Notes: a model not told the origin generated them from the letters alone. 64,000 nucleotides of DNA from Xanthomonas massiliensis (GCF_900018785.1 NZ_FCOY01000007.1:792632-856631); one strand, 5' to 3'. Numbered from the stretch's first letter, positions 24,650 to 34,576 are shown. Numbers and translations are program-made.

Positions 24650-26137
24650 TCATGCCGGTGTGGTCAATGTCGGCAGCCAGCGCTGGCTGTCCAGCAGCAA
24701 TTGGCACAGCAGCTTGACCGGACGGCCGCTGGCGCCTTTCTGGATGGCGGTCCCGGCCACGTCCAGGTGCGCCCACGGCGTGGTCTCGATGAACTTTTCC
24801 AGGAAGGCAGCAGCGGTGATAGCACCTCCGGCGCGGCCGCCGCCGAGATTGTTGATGTCGGCAACCTTGGAATCGAGTTCCTCGGCATAGTCCTTGCCCA
24901 GCGGCATGCGCCAGACCGTGTCGCCGCTGGCCTGGCCGGCCTGCTGGAGCGCGCCGCTCAAACCGTCATGATTGCTGAACAAACCACTGTGGACCGCGCC
25001 CAACGCCACCACGCAGGCACCGGTGAGGGTGGCAATGTCGACGATGGCGGCGGGCCTGAAGCGTTGCTGCACATAAGTGAGCGCATCGGCCAGGATCAGC
25101 CTGCCCTCCGCATCGGTATTGAGGATTTCCACCGTGGTACCCGACAGCGTTCGGATCACGTCACTGGGCTTGAAGGCGTGGCCATCGGGCATGTTCTCGC
25201 ACGCGGCGACCACCCCGATCAGGTTGATCGGCAGCCGCATCCGCGCCGCGGCCAGCATTGCACCGAACACGCTCGCGCCACCACACATGTCGCATTTCAT
25301 CTCGTCCATGGACTGCGCCGGCTTGATCGAGATACCGCCGGCATCGAAGGTGACGCCCTTGCCAACCAGCGCCAGTGGCGCGCTGTCATCGCCCGCGCCC
25401 CAATGCTGGAACACGATCAGGCAGGGTGGCTCGGGCGAGCCCTGGCCGACGGCGAGCAGTGCGTGCATGCCGATCTGGCGCAGTTGCGTCTGGTCCAGCA
25501 CCTCGACGGCAAGGCCTTCGCGCTCTCCCAGTGCCATGGCCTGTTGACCCAGATAGGCAGGGGTGCAGACATTGGCCGGCTGATTGCCCAGGTCGCGGCA
25601 CAGACCGATGCCATCGGCAATGGCAATGGCCCGTTGCAATTGCCCGGTCGCATCCTCCGGCGTGGCTTGGGCGAAAGAAAATTCCACGGCCGGCGGCTGC
25701 GGTGCTTCTGCCGGCGAGCGCTGCTGGCGCGGGACGACGTATTGCGCTTCTTGCAGCGCCAATACCGCGGCCTCCAGAGCACTAGGGTCAGGATCGAGCA
25801 CCCAGCGGGCGCGTTTGGCGCGGGTCTTGGCCAATTGTGCAGCAGCCACGGCGTAGGCCTTGCGCAATGTGGCCGGCGTCAAAGCCGCCTGCGTGCCCAA
25901 CCCGATCAGCAGCAGGCGATGGGCGCGCAAGCCGGCCGGCGCGTGCAGCAACAGGCTCTGCCCTGGCTCACAGCGCAGTTCGCCTTCGGCCTGCAAACGC
26001 GTCAGCAGGCCACCGCTGGCTTGATCAAGCGTGGAAAACGCCAGTGTTCGCGCATCATGCAGCCCAACCAGCAGGCAATCGGTTTCAATGAGCGGCAGTG
26101 CATCGGCATTGCCATCGGAGATCAGGGCATATTGCAT
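24650..26137 (-). CDS. M17 leucyl aminopeptidase family protein
   Basis: A 495-aa cytoplasmic dinuclear metallopeptidase releasing N-terminal L-amino acids. The C-terminal catalytic domain shows the M17 active-site blocks: VGKGVTFDAGGISIKP with the catalytic Lys and metal Asp, MKCDMCGGASV, and the signature NTDAEGRLILADAL with the Arg and the metal-binding Asp and Glu. The N-terminal domain is divergent. It is the last gene of the peptide operon, 49 nt after ridA. This is an accessory copy; a housekeeping pepA would be expected elsewhere. Confidence 0.93.
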   Translation of the reverse strand: MQYALISDGNADALPLIETDCLLVGLHDARTLAFSTLDQASGGLLTRLQAEGELRCEPGQSLLLHAPAGLRAHRLLLIGLGTQAALTPATLRKAYAVAAAQLAKTRAKRARWVLDPDPSALEAAVLALQEAQYVVPRQQRSPAEAPQPPAVEFSFAQATPEDATGQLQRAIAIADGIGLCRDLGNQPANVCTPAYLGQQAMALGEREGLAVEVLDQTQLRQIGMHALLAVGQGSPEPPCLIVFQHWGAGDDSAPLALVGKGVTFDAGGISIKPAQSMDEMKCDMCGGASVFGAMLAAARMRLPINLIGVVAACENMPDGHAFKPSDVIRTLSGTTVEILNTDAEGRLILADALTYVQQRFRPAAIVDIATLTGACVVALGAVHSGLFSNHDGLSGALQQAGQASGDTVWRMPLGKDYAEELDSKVADINNLGGGRAGGAITAAAFLEKFIETTPWAHLDVAGTAIQKGASGRPVKLLCQLLLDSQRWLPTLTTPA

Positions 26138-26186
26138 CGGGGGTTCCTGTGGAGTGAATGAGCGATAGGTGGGGGCCAGGGCTGGC

Positions 26187-26579
26187 TCAGGCCGAGGGCG
26201 GTACCGCCGGTTCGGCAAGCCAGGCCTGGACCTCGATTTCCACATCGACATCCATGGCCAGTGCGCTGGTCACGATCGAGCGCACCGGGAACCCGTTTGG
26301 GAAATACGTCGCGTAGGCCTCGTTGAAGCCGGGAAAGTGCTCCATGGAGGAGAGCCACACCGTGGTCTTGACGACCTGATCGAGGCTGGCACCGCAGTCG
26401 GCCAGCGTCTGGGCGATGCGATCCATCGCGGCACGGGTCTGGGTTTGGATGTCGCCGCGCACCACCTGGCCGTGCGCGTCCATGGGGATCTGCCCGGACA
26501 GCAGCAGCTGGTGGCCGGCGCGCACGGCACGCGACAGCGGCAATGGCATCGGGCTCGGGTAGCGTTGAATCTGGTTCAT
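26187..26579 (-). CDS. RidA family enamine/imine deaminase
   Basis: A 130-aa member of the RidA (YjgF/YER057c/UK114) family, which hydrolyses reactive enamine and imine intermediates of amino-acid breakdown. Visible family elements are YPSPMPLPLSRAVRAGHQLLLSGQIP, LADCGASLDQVVKTTVWL and the C-terminal PVRSIVTSALAMDVDVEIEVQAW. The conserved Arg is in PVRSIV. Its start codon overlaps the stop of the FAD oxidoreductase gene by 4 nt. That pairing fits, because amino-acid oxidation yields imines that RidA removes. Confidence 0.9.
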   Translation of the reverse strand: MNQIQRYPSPMPLPLSRAVRAGHQLLLSGQIPMDAHGQVVRGDIQTQTRAAMDRIAQTLADCGASLDQVVKTTVWLSSMEHFPGFNEAYATYFPNGFPVRSIVTSALAMDVDVEIEVQAWLAEPAVPPSA

Positions 26580-27724
26580 GCAGGGGCCTGCGCAGGAAGT
26601 GAGGGAGTGAAACGGTCCGGTGACATCGACGCGGCGCGGACGCTGGCGCGGGCGAGGTGTTCGGGGATGCGCTGGGTCAACAGCAGGCTGGCGGCCAGGC
26701 GGGCGGCGGCATCGGCGCTCTGGATGCCGTAGCCGCCCTGCCCGGCCAGCCAGAACAGGCCGGCAACCTGTGGGTCCGGGCCGATGACCATCTCGCCATC
26801 GCGGGCGAACGAGCGCAGCCCGGCCCAACAATGGCGCGGGCGATGGATCGACAAGGTGGTGGCCCGCTCGATGTGGTCGATCGCGATGGCAATGTCCAGA
26901 TCTTCGGGCATCACGTCGTGCGCACGCGTTGGCTCGGCGTTGGCCGGCGAGCCCAGCAGCAGGCCGGCGTCAGGCTTGAAGTAGAAGCTTTCGTCGATGC
27001 CCACCACCATCGGCCAGCCGCTGCAATCGATGCCGGGCGGTGTGTCGAAGGTGAAGGCACTGCGCCGTCGCGGCTGGATGTCCAGGGCGCGCGCGCCGAA
27101 CAGCTCGGCCACTGGATCGGCCCAGGCGCCTGCAGCGTTGATCGCATACCGTGCCAGGAGCTGCTCACCATTGGACAGCGCGATGCACCAATGGTCAGCC
27201 TGGCGCCGGGCGGCGACCACCTGCGCCTCGCACCTGAGCCGGCCGCCGAGCGCACGCATGCCGCGCAGATACCCCTGGTGCAGGGCGGCCACGTCGAACT
27301 CGCGGGCATCGGGTTCTTCCAGCCCGCCGATCACGCCACCCGGATCAAGGCAGGGAACCCTTGCCAGCACCTGGTCCGCGCCCAGACGGCGTAGCCCGCG
27401 GCCGTCCGCCGCGGCCGCCTCGAGCAATGCGTCCTGTCCTTGCAAGGCGACATACAGGCAGCCGCGCGCCAGCAAGATGGGATGTTCGGAGAAGCCCGCT
27501 GGTGGGGTTTCGTAGAAGGCGCGGCTGGCGCGGGTCAAGGCACGGATTTGGGCGCTGCCGTAGCTTTCCATGAACATGGCCGCCGAGCGTCCGGTACTGT
27601 GGTAACCCGGCTGGATTTCGCGCTCAAGCACGACCACGGTGCCATGCCGGGCCAGGTAATAGCCCAACGAAGCGCCGGCCATGCCGGCACCGATGATGGC
27701 GAAATCGTACACCTCCACATTCAT
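26576..27724 (-). CDS. FAD-dependent D-amino-acid dehydrogenase/oxidase-like protein (DAO family)
   Basis: About 382 aa, DAO-fold flavoprotein. The FAD-binding Rossmann motif is IIGAGMAGASLGYYLA followed by an acidic residue in VVLEREIQPG, then GRSAAMF. The mid-region has the DAO pattern YAINAAGAWADPVAELFG, and the C-terminus ends with LFWLAGQGGYGIQSADAAARLAA, which closes the FAD site. I chose ATG 27724 because it overlaps the MFS stop by 4 nt; ATG 27730 is also possible. The family includes glycine oxidase, DadA and sarcosine oxidase; the neighbours favour a D-amino acid or peptide-derived amine as substrate. Confidence 0.82.
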   Translation of the reverse strand: MNVEVYDFAIIGAGMAGASLGYYLARHGTVVVLEREIQPGYHSTGRSAAMFMESYGSAQIRALTRASRAFYETPPAGFSEHPILLARGCLYVALQGQDALLEAAAADGRGLRRLGADQVLARVPCLDPGGVIGGLEEPDAREFDVAALHQGYLRGMRALGGRLRCEAQVVAARRQADHWCIALSNGEQLLARYAINAAGAWADPVAELFGARALDIQPRRRSAFTFDTPPGIDCSGWPMVVGIDESFYFKPDAGLLLGSPANAEPTRAHDVMPEDLDIAIAIDHIERATTLSIHRPRHCWAGLRSFARDGEMVIGPDPQVAGLFWLAGQGGYGIQSADAAARLAASLLLTQRIPEHLARASVRAASMSPDRFTPSLPAQAPA

Positions 27725-29055
27725 GGACATTCCAGCGACGAAGGAGAAGAAGCAGCGCCGGCGCGTTTGCCGCCGGTCGGTGCAAACGCGCCAGGCAGTA
27801 CGTGGCGATGGCGAGCGCATAACAGGAATGCTGGCGGCGCGCATGCCGCCGTGCACAGCCCAACCAGAGCAAGCGCCAGATCGATCCGTCCCGCGCTTCC
27901 CAACTGGCCGGCCAGCGTACTGACCGCTAGCGGCGCCAGTCCGTAGCACAGCAAGGCGCCGAGCATCGACAACAGTCCGACACAGCTGCCGCGCAGTTCG
28001 TTGGGCAGGCCGACAGCGATCAGCGTCGAGGCGATCACCCCGACCATTGCGCCGCTGAGCAGCAGCAAGGCGAGCAGCGCGGCAAAGCCCGGTGCAGCAT
28101 CGGCCAGCGGAAACAACGCGGCCGGTACCGATGCCAGGGCCGCCAGCGCCGCGCTCATGCACAGCCCGCGCACACCTGCACGGCGGTGCGCGACCTCGGC
28201 CAGCTTGCCGCCGAGGAATGCGCCGGCAAGCCCTGACACCAGGAACAGCATGCCCATCCAGCCAGCGAACTCCTGCGGATGCAGGTGGAAACGGCGGACG
28301 AGCACCGGCACGGCCCAGATCATCGCCGCGCTGTCGGCCATCGACACGCTGATCTGGCCCACGAACAAGGGCAGCACAAACGCGCGCCAACGCCACAGCA
28401 GCGCCAACGCCTCGGGCAATGGCGGCGGCTTTGCCGCGACACGTTCGCTGCGCACCGGTTCGCGCAGCCACCGCAAGGCCAACAGCGGCAACAGCAGGAC
28501 CAAGGCGAAGACCAGATGGGCCAACCGCCATGGCGCCGGCGCCAATCCGCCCAGCTGTGCGGCCCAGCTCAGGAGATGTCCACCAAACCAGAAGGCCAGT
28601 GCGCCACCGGCAACCTGCGCGATGGTCAGCAGCATCATCGCCCGGCCCCGCTGCGCGGCCATGGTCAGATCGGCCGCCAGGGACAGTGCCACCGGGGCAG
28701 CCCCGACCACCCCGGCAGCCACCAGCATGCGTGCCAGGAACAGGGTCCAGAAGTTTGGCGCCAGCGCCGACAGCACCGTGCCCGCAAGCCAGCATGCCGC
28801 CAGCACCTTCAACAGTTGCAGGCGATTGCCCTTGTCTACCATCCGGCCCAGCGGAAGCGACAACAACAGCACTGGCAAGGCAAAGGACATGCCTTGCAGC
28901 AGCGAGATCTGGTTGTCCCCCAAATCCAGATCACGCTTGATCAGTTCCTGCATCGGGCTCAACAGCACCCTGGCGCCGTAGCCAGAGAGCGTCGCCAGCA
29001 TGATCAGCAGGATCGGTGTCGGAAGCGCCTTGCTCGCCCGGGATTGTCCACTCAT
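27721..29055 (-). CDS. MFS transporter (spinster-like)
   Basis: A 444-aa major facilitator with twelve predicted helices. The first cytoplasmic loop carries the family pattern PLGRMVDKGNRLQLL, and helix 4-5 the [25 protein letters not shown] stretch. The second half repeats the fold (FLVSGLAGAFLGGKLAEVAHRRAG). Located between the M81 peptidase and DAO genes and overlapping both by 4 nt, it most likely moves peptides or amino acids across the inner membrane for this pathway, the place filled by mlrD in microcystin clusters. The direction of transport cannot be read from the sequence. Confidence 0.85.
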   Translation of the reverse strand: MSGQSRASKALPTPILLIMLATLSGYGARVLLSPMQELIKRDLDLGDNQISLLQGMSFALPVLLLSLPLGRMVDKGNRLQLLKVLAACWLAGTVLSALAPNFWTLFLARMLVAAGVVGAAPVALSLAADLTMAAQRGRAMMLLTIAQVAGGALAFWFGGHLLSWAAQLGGLAPAPWRLAHLVFALVLLLPLLALRWLREPVRSERVAAKPPPLPEALALLWRWRAFVLPLFVGQISVSMADSAAMIWAVPVLVRRFHLHPQEFAGWMGMLFLVSGLAGAFLGGKLAEVAHRRAGVRGLCMSAALAALASVPAALFPLADAAPGFAALLALLLLSGAMVGVIASTLIAVGLPNELRGSCVGLLSMLGALLCYGLAPLAVSTLAGQLGSAGRIDLALALVGLCTAACAPPAFLLCARHRHVLPGAFAPTGGKRAGAASSPSSLECP

Positions 29056-30539
29056 CGCGCGACCGTGAGTGCCACTTCGGGATCCAGCGGCCAGATCGGG
29101 CGTTTCAGACGCCGATAAGGCAGCGCCGCCAGGTCGGCATTGAGGCTGCCGGGCGTATCGCAGTACAGGATCTGCGCAGCGATCGGCTGGAAATATGCCT
29201 GGAAATGCTGGGTGGACTTGACCACCACCAGGCGCTTACTGGCAAGGTCGATGCCCAAATGGGTAAAGCACTCCGGAGAGAAGGTCTGTTGGCGGATGCT
29301 GTTGAGGACGATGTCCACGCCGTTGCCGGTGCGCACGGCCACGGTGTTGCCCAGCGGCTCGTTGCAGCCACCGTCCAGCCCTCGCTGCTTGCCTGCGGTG
29401 CCGATTGCCAGGACTTCCACGTCCAGATCCAGTGGCCGTCCGGACATCGGCCCGACCTTGCCGCCAATGCGCAACGGCAGCTGCGCGCCGACCCCGGCAT
29501 CGGCGGCGATGTCCACCGCCAGCGGATCCCACAGCATGCCGATGGCCACCTCGCCAATGCCGGCATCGAGTATCGCTTGGAGCATGAACGTGCTGTCGCA
29601 GGCCGCACCGCCGCCCGGATTGTCCGAACAGTCGGCCACCACCACCGGGCCGTCCAGGTGCTGCATTGCCCGCACCTGCGCCAGGGTTTGTTCGATCGAT
29701 GGTCGCGACTGTGCGGCACTGGTACCAATGCGCAGGAATTGTTCCGCCAATTGGCTCAGGGTCTGCTCGGCGGCCGCTTCACTGCCGCGACTGCAGATGG
29801 CCAGCGCTGCCGCGCGGCTGGCAGGAGTGTCCGACCAGGCGAAGCCATGCAGGAGCGACAGCGCGTGCACGCCATTGTGATGTTCCAAGCGCGACAGGCT
29901 GTCGACCAAGCCCCGCATCGGTGCTTGTTGGGTACCGAACACGCCGAGTATCGGGATCGAGTGCATGCACATGGTCAGGTCAAGTTCGCCGAGCGCCACG
30001 CCCTTGAGCAGCGCGTACAACTCCGGCACGCGCTGGGGATAATCGGTGTGGGGATACTCCTTGCAGGCCATCAGCAAGGCGCCGCTATCGAGCATCGCCT
30101 GGCCGATGTTGGTGTGCAGATCCAGCAGCGCTCCGACCGGCGTGGTCGGACCGACGATCTCGCGCACCCGGGTCAGCAGGTCGCCTTCGCAATCGTCGCA
30201 CCCCTGGGCCACCATCGAGCCGTGCAGCACCAGGAACACCATGTCCACCGGGGCCGCCGCGCGCAGTCCGTCGAGCAGCCGGTCACGCAGCGCTTCGTAC
30301 AACGGCCAGGGCAAAGGGCCGGCCGGCTGCGCCCAGGCCGCGGGCCCTTCGATCAACGTATCGCCCTGCGCCGACACCAGCCGCAGTACCTCGCCGTAAC
30401 CGGGAAAGACATGGGCGCGCTCGCGTCCCTTGGCCTGCCCTGGCTGGTACAGCACACCGTCCTCGAAGCTACGTCGGCTGGTGGGAAGCGGCGAGAACGT
30501 GTTGGTCTCGTGGGCCAACAGCGCGGTATAAACCCGCAT
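29052..30539 (-). CDS. M81 family metallopeptidase (MlrC-like)
   Basis: A 495-aa peptidase of the microcystinase C family (M81). The N-terminus MRVYTALLAHETNTFSP and the metal-site blocks LHGSMVAQGCDDCEGD, LLDLHTNIGQ and CKEYPHTDYP are present. His106, Asp140, His142 and His164 have the same spacing (33, 1 and 21 residues between) as the His/Asp/His/His zinc-site residues reported for MlrC, and Glu11 matches the remaining acidic residue. MlrC cleaves the last peptide of microcystin breakdown; the present substrate is unknown. ATG 30539 is used; a GTG at 30563 overlaps the previous stop but gives an atypical N-terminus. Confidence 0.9.
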   Translation of the reverse strand: MRVYTALLAHETNTFSPLPTSRRSFEDGVLYQPGQAKGRERAHVFPGYGEVLRLVSAQGDTLIEGPAAWAQPAGPLPWPLYEALRDRLLDGLRAAAPVDMVFLVLHGSMVAQGCDDCEGDLLTRVREIVGPTTPVGALLDLHTNIGQAMLDSGALLMACKEYPHTDYPQRVPELYALLKGVALGELDLTMCMHSIPILGVFGTQQAPMRGLVDSLSRLEHHNGVHALSLLHGFAWSDTPASRAAALAICSRGSEAAAEQTLSQLAEQFLRIGTSAAQSRPSIEQTLAQVRAMQHLDGPVVVADCSDNPGGGAACDSTFMLQAILDAGIGEVAIGMLWDPLAVDIAADAGVGAQLPLRIGGKVGPMSGRPLDLDVEVLAIGTAGKQRGLDGGCNEPLGNTVAVRTGNGVDIVLNSIRQQTFSPECFTHLGIDLASKRLVVVKSTQHFQAYFQPIAAQILYCDTPGSLNADLAALPYRRLKRPIWPLDPEVALTVAR

Positions 30540-30559
30540 GCCGGCACCCTGCAGCGGCT

Positions 30560-32152
30560 TCACGCATCCACCTTGCGAAAGGACAGCGCCATGTTGCGCG
30601 CTGTGGTCAAAAAGAAGGTGTCCGCCTCGGAAACCATGCGCAGGCTGACTCCGGCCAGCGGCAGCAGGCTGTGCTGGGGCTGCAGTTCCCACAGGTGCGG
30701 CCCGAGGTTCTGCATCGTGTAGTACATCGGGTGCCGCCCGAACGGCGCATCGACACGCAGCTGCGGCGTGCCGTCCCGGGTTTCGAAACGCGCCACGGCA
30801 CCGGACGCGGCATTGAGGAAACGTTCCGACGTGGGAGGAAGCGCGGAAGGCGTCGGCTGCAGCCGCGTCATGGCATGGTCGCGGCCGTACTCATGCAGCA
30901 CCAGTTGCGGCGATTCGGGGGCGCCACCGACGATGCGGAAGGCGGTCGCGACCTGCGGCATGCCGCTTCTGAGCCATCCCTCGGCGCGCTGCAGCGGCAG
31001 CGGCATGCCCTCGACCACGGCGGCCTGTTGCTCGCCCAGCGGAAAGAACCTGACCACGGTGTCGAGGTCAGGACAATGGTAGTGGCCTTCGAATACCGCA
31101 CCGGTCTGGGTGCCCGCCCGCGGCGCCAGCCCATCCACGCACAGGTCGATGATCTGATCGGCCAGCCCGACCACGTTGGCCTTGACCCCGTTCGAGATCA
31201 CCACGATGTCCAGCGCCAGCTCGGGCACCTTGAGCATCTGGCATGAACCGCCGACCACGCCACCAGCATGATGCACCACCTCGATGCCGCGGTAGTCGTT
31301 GCGCATCAGTCCCAGCCCGTAGCCGGTGGAGACGCCGTTGTCCAAGTGCAACGGCGTGCTTAGCGCAGCCCAGCTGGCGGCCGTGCCTACCGTTGGATGC
31401 TGCATGTGCGCCAGCCAGCGCAACATGTCATCGACCGTCGATACGATGGCGCCCTCGCCGGCCACGCTCGGGCCGATGCTGCCGCGCACCCAGGTGCCAT
31501 CGGCGCGCAGCATGTGCTGGGCGGCGCTGTTGGGGACGAAGTCATCGTCGCGCCGGCGCAACAAGGTGTCGAACATGCCCACTGGCTGAAAGATGCGTTG
31601 GGTCAGCACATCTTCCAGCGGCTGCCGGGTGATGCGCTCGATGGCCAATGACAACAGCAGATAGGCCCCGTTGTTGTAGGACCAGCGTTGTCCGGGCTGG
31701 AAATTGACATCATCCTGCCGAGCGAACAGTGCCAACTGCTCGGCGGTACTCAACGGGGTGTCGATGCCGGCCAGGTGTACGACCAGATCCATGCTGCAAC
31801 GCAACCCGCTGATGTGTCCCATCAGTTGGCGCATGCTGATCCGGTCGGCCACCGCCGACAGTTCCGGCAGATGTTTGCGCACTGGATCGTCCAGACTGGC
31901 CAGACCTTGCTCGACCAGCAGCAGGTAGGCCAGCGAAGTGAAATGCTTGGTGGTGGAGCCGATGCGCATGCGGATCCCCGGCCCCAGTGCCACCGGAAGC
32001 TCCATGTTGGCCAGGCCGAAACCGGCCCGGTACAACGGCACGCCCTGGTGCGCGATCCCCACAGCCACACCGGGCTCGTGGCTGCTGTCATAGGGCTTGA
32101 ACAGTGCTTCGATCGCTTCACGATCGAAGCTGAAGGTCTTTGCGCGAGTCAT
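30560..32152 (-). CDS. S12 serine hydrolase, D-aminopeptidase/MlrB-like (copy 1)
   Basis: A 530-aa beta-lactamase-fold hydrolase with no obvious signal peptide. The active-site triad of motifs is complete: Ser66-x-x-Lys69 (STTK), Tyr159-x-Asn161 (YNN) and His295-x-Gly297. These positions and the total length closely match the Ochrobactrum D-aminopeptidase DAP and the S12 protein MlrB. Two C-terminal beta-barrel domains (about 340-530) follow, as in DAP. DAP removes N-terminal D-residues; MlrB cuts linear microcystin. It lies 27 nt after the TonB receptor and 20 nt before the M81 gene, and is a paralogue of the gene at 34735. Confidence 0.88.
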   Translation of the reverse strand: MTRAKTFSFDREAIEALFKPYDSSHEPGVAVGIAHQGVPLYRAGFGLANMELPVALGPGIRMRIGSTTKHFTSLAYLLLVEQGLASLDDPVRKHLPELSAVADRISMRQLMGHISGLRCSMDLVVHLAGIDTPLSTAEQLALFARQDDVNFQPGQRWSYNNGAYLLLSLAIERITRQPLEDVLTQRIFQPVGMFDTLLRRRDDDFVPNSAAQHMLRADGTWVRGSIGPSVAGEGAIVSTVDDMLRWLAHMQHPTVGTAASWAALSTPLHLDNGVSTGYGLGLMRNDYRGIEVVHHAGGVVGGSCQMLKVPELALDIVVISNGVKANVVGLADQIIDLCVDGLAPRAGTQTGAVFEGHYHCPDLDTVVRFFPLGEQQAAVVEGMPLPLQRAEGWLRSGMPQVATAFRIVGGAPESPQLVLHEYGRDHAMTRLQPTPSALPPTSERFLNAASGAVARFETRDGTPQLRVDAPFGRHPMYYTMQNLGPHLWELQPQHSLLPLAGVSLRMVSEADTFFLTTARNMALSFRKVDA

Positions 32153-32179
32153 CGGGCGTTCCTATGTTGGAGATGAGCG

Positions 32180-34372
32180 TCAGAACTGCCAGCTGGCATT
32201 GAGCCCGATCGTGCGTGGCTGCAGCAGCGTGACCTGCGCCGGCCCCCCGGCGCTGGACAACAGCGTGCTGGCCGACAACTGTCCGCCTTGGTCGAACACG
32301 TTGCGGATGTACAACTGCAACGACAGCGATGAGAAATCCAGCGAGGCACGCAGGTCGGTGGTGAAGTAATGCGGGAGCCGGTATTGGGGAATGCTCAGAT
32401 CATCGTCGAAGCTGGCGTAGCGACGCCCGGTGTAGTGCAAGGTCGTGCCGATGCTCGCGTACTGCTCACCGACGTTGAACCGGTAGTCGGTGGCGTAGTT
32501 GGCAGAGAATCTGGGCACGTTGGGCAGGGCCTCGCCATCGTGGCCACCGATGCCCGGCGCATCACCATTGAGCCGGGCCTGGCTGTAGACCACCGCAGCG
32601 GACATCTGCCAATCGCGCGTCGGCCTGAAGGTCAGGCTGTGTTCGCTGCCGCGGATGCGGGCCTTGCCGGCGTTGGCAATGCCACTGATGCCGTCGAATA
32701 CGGCCGCGACCTGCATGTCTTTCCAGTCGATCTGGTAGAGGTTGCTGGCGAACGACCAACGGTGGTTGGCACTCTCGCCCTTCAGCCCGATTTCGTAGTT
32801 GACCAGTTTGTCCGGATCGAATTGGGCACGGTCAGCGGCTTGACCGACCAAGGTCACATTGGTGCCGCCCGGCCGGTAGCCGGAGGCGATGCGGCCATAG
32901 GCCGTCAGCGGTGCATTGATGCGATAGGTGGCGTCGAGCAGGAAGGTGAAGGCGTCATCATCCGAGCGGGCCAGCGGTGCTGACGCCGCCAGGCTGCCGC
33001 TGGCGTTCTGGATGATCTGCTGCCGGTTCCTGGCATAGCGCACACCTGCCCCCAGATCCAGGCGATCACTGGCATGGAAGCTAAGGTTGCCGTAGAGCGC
33101 ATACTCGCGGTAGAGGCTTGGCAGCGCCACGCTCAACAGATCCAACCCCGAAGGATTGCCGTCCAGCAACCAGGTCAGCAGCGCCTGTTGGTTGTTACTG
33201 TCTTCCTTGGTGTAGAACAGGCCCGTGTTCCAGTCGATGCGTTGCTTGCCCGAGGAGGACAGGCGCAGCTCCTGGGTGGTTTTGTCCGTACTCCAGCGAT
33301 TGCTGGCAGCCGCGGCGCCGAACACCGAACTGCCCAGCATCGGCACGTACAAGGCCGAGTAGTCGGTGGTCATCGTGCTGGTCACCTGCTGGTAGCTGGT
33401 GATCGAGGTCAGGGTCGCCGGCCCGAAGTCGTAGCTGAGCGTAGCGCTGTACAAGCGGAACTGCTGGGCAAAAGGTTCTTCCACCCGCCGGGATTGCGCT
33501 AACGGGCCCTCGATCGAGTGTCCGGTGATCAGATCCTTGTCCACGGCGGCAGTGCCATCGCGGCCGATATTCTGGGCAAAGGCGGTCAACCGGGCGGAGA
33601 AGGCATCGCTCGGGGTGTAAAGCAAATCCAGGCGCCCGCCATTGGTCCGCGAGCTGTTCACGTCATGCTCGCCACGGGCCACATTGTCGACAAAGCCAGC
33701 TGCGCGATCATGAAAGCCGCTCACTCGGGCGGCCAGCACATCGCTGATGGGCAGGTTGAGCGAAAAACTGCCGGTGTAGCCGGTCCCGCCATCGTGGGTA
33801 GTGGACACGCCGGCACGTACCGTCCCGCCAAAATAGCCGGTTTCCGGTTTGGGGGTCACGTACTTGAGCAGCCCCCCCATCGAACTGGAGCCGTAATAAG
33901 TCCCCTGTGGACCGCGCAACACTTCGATGCGATCCAGGTCGAAGAGCCCAACATCCAGCCCCAGCGAAGCGCCGCCGGCAAAGGCCGTGCTGGAGCCATA
34001 GGGGACGTCATCGACGTAAATGCCCACGGTGGGAGAAACATTAGCCCCGCTGGTGACCCCACGCAGGCTGATCTGGTTGTAGCCGGCGCCGGCACTGGTA
34101 TAGCTCAGTCCGGGAATCGCGTTGGCGATGTCGCGGAACTGCGCGGCTCCGGTCTTGGCCATGTCCTCAGCGGCCACCACCGAGATCGCCATCGGCACGT
34201 CCTTGGCGTTTTGCTCGCGCTTTTGCGCGGTCACGGTCACGGCATCCAGATCCTGGGCGGTACTGCCCCCGGAGGCGGCCTGGGCGGAAGCGGATTGCGC
34301 GCAGGCCTGTTCGGCCATACAGACCGCAATGGCCAGAAGCGTCATCCTCATGCGGACGTTTGCACCATACAT
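32180..34372 (-). CDS. TonB-dependent outer-membrane receptor
   Basis: A 730-aa receptor. The signal peptide ends near EQACAQ, followed by a TonB-box-like stretch (DLDAVTVTAQKREQN). The plug domain (about 50-165) carries MAISVVAAEDM, IANAIPGLSY and RIEVLRGPQGTYYGSSSMGG. The barrel ends LQPRTIGLNASWQF, with the terminal Phe needed for insertion. No siderophore-specific motif is visible. It is the first gene of the seven-gene run down to the M17 peptidase, so it most likely imports the peptide the downstream enzymes degrade. ATG 34372 gives the signal peptide; the long upstream frame covers the promoter. Confidence 0.93.
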   Translation of the reverse strand: MYGANVRMRMTLLAIAVCMAEQACAQSASAQAASGGSTAQDLDAVTVTAQKREQNAKDVPMAISVVAAEDMAKTGAAQFRDIANAIPGLSYTSAGAGYNQISLRGVTSGANVSPTVGIYVDDVPYGSSTAFAGGASLGLDVGLFDLDRIEVLRGPQGTYYGSSSMGGLLKYVTPKPETGYFGGTVRAGVSTTHDGGTGYTGSFSLNLPISDVLAARVSGFHDRAAGFVDNVARGEHDVNSSRTNGGRLDLLYTPSDAFSARLTAFAQNIGRDGTAAVDKDLITGHSIEGPLAQSRRVEEPFAQQFRLYSATLSYDFGPATLTSITSYQQVTSTMTTDYSALYVPMLGSSVFGAAAASNRWSTDKTTQELRLSSSGKQRIDWNTGLFYTKEDSNNQQALLTWLLDGNPSGLDLLSVALPSLYREYALYGNLSFHASDRLDLGAGVRYARNRQQIIQNASGSLAASAPLARSDDDAFTFLLDATYRINAPLTAYGRIASGYRPGGTNVTLVGQAADRAQFDPDKLVNYEIGLKGESANHRWSFASNLYQIDWKDMQVAAVFDGISGIANAGKARIRGSEHSLTFRPTRDWQMSAAVVYSQARLNGDAPGIGGHDGEALPNVPRFSANYATDYRFNVGEQYASIGTTLHYTGRRYASFDDDLSIPQYRLPHYFTTDLRASLDFSSLSLQLYIRNVFDQGGQLSASTLLSSAGGPAQVTLLQPRTIGLNASWQF

Positions 34373-34523
34373 TCGGGAATTCCTCGTCAATCGGGCGGGC
34401 GTGGGGGTCCGGGCACTGACAGGCGTCCGGAGCCGGATCGAAGAAGCCACTTCAGTCGCTGGCTGACGCCAGAGGCGTCCTGAACATCGCGCGAGGTTCG
34501 TCGACATTTAAGGTCTATTAAAC

Positions 34524-34533
34524 TGACATGTCA
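34524..34533. promoter_or_regulatory. Palindromic operator candidate upstream of the TonB receptor
   Basis: TGACATGTCA is a perfect 10-bp palindrome, followed 3 bp later by a related half (GACATATCA at 34537-34545). It lies about 150 bp upstream of the receptor start, in an AT-rich island of otherwise GC-rich DNA. A near-identical palindrome lies upstream of the FadR-type regulator gene, so both may be bound by that regulator. Confidence 0.5.
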
Positions 34534-34576
34534 ATAGACATATCAACTGCTTTGCCGCCGCAACCGAAGGAATCTC

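Noticed and set aside
26576-28795. Apparent fusion of a membrane protein to the DAO-type flavoprotein
   Set aside because: The upstream part is an out-of-frame reading of the MFS transporter gene. The FAD motif starts at the expected place after ATG 27724, which overlaps the MFS stop by 4 nt.
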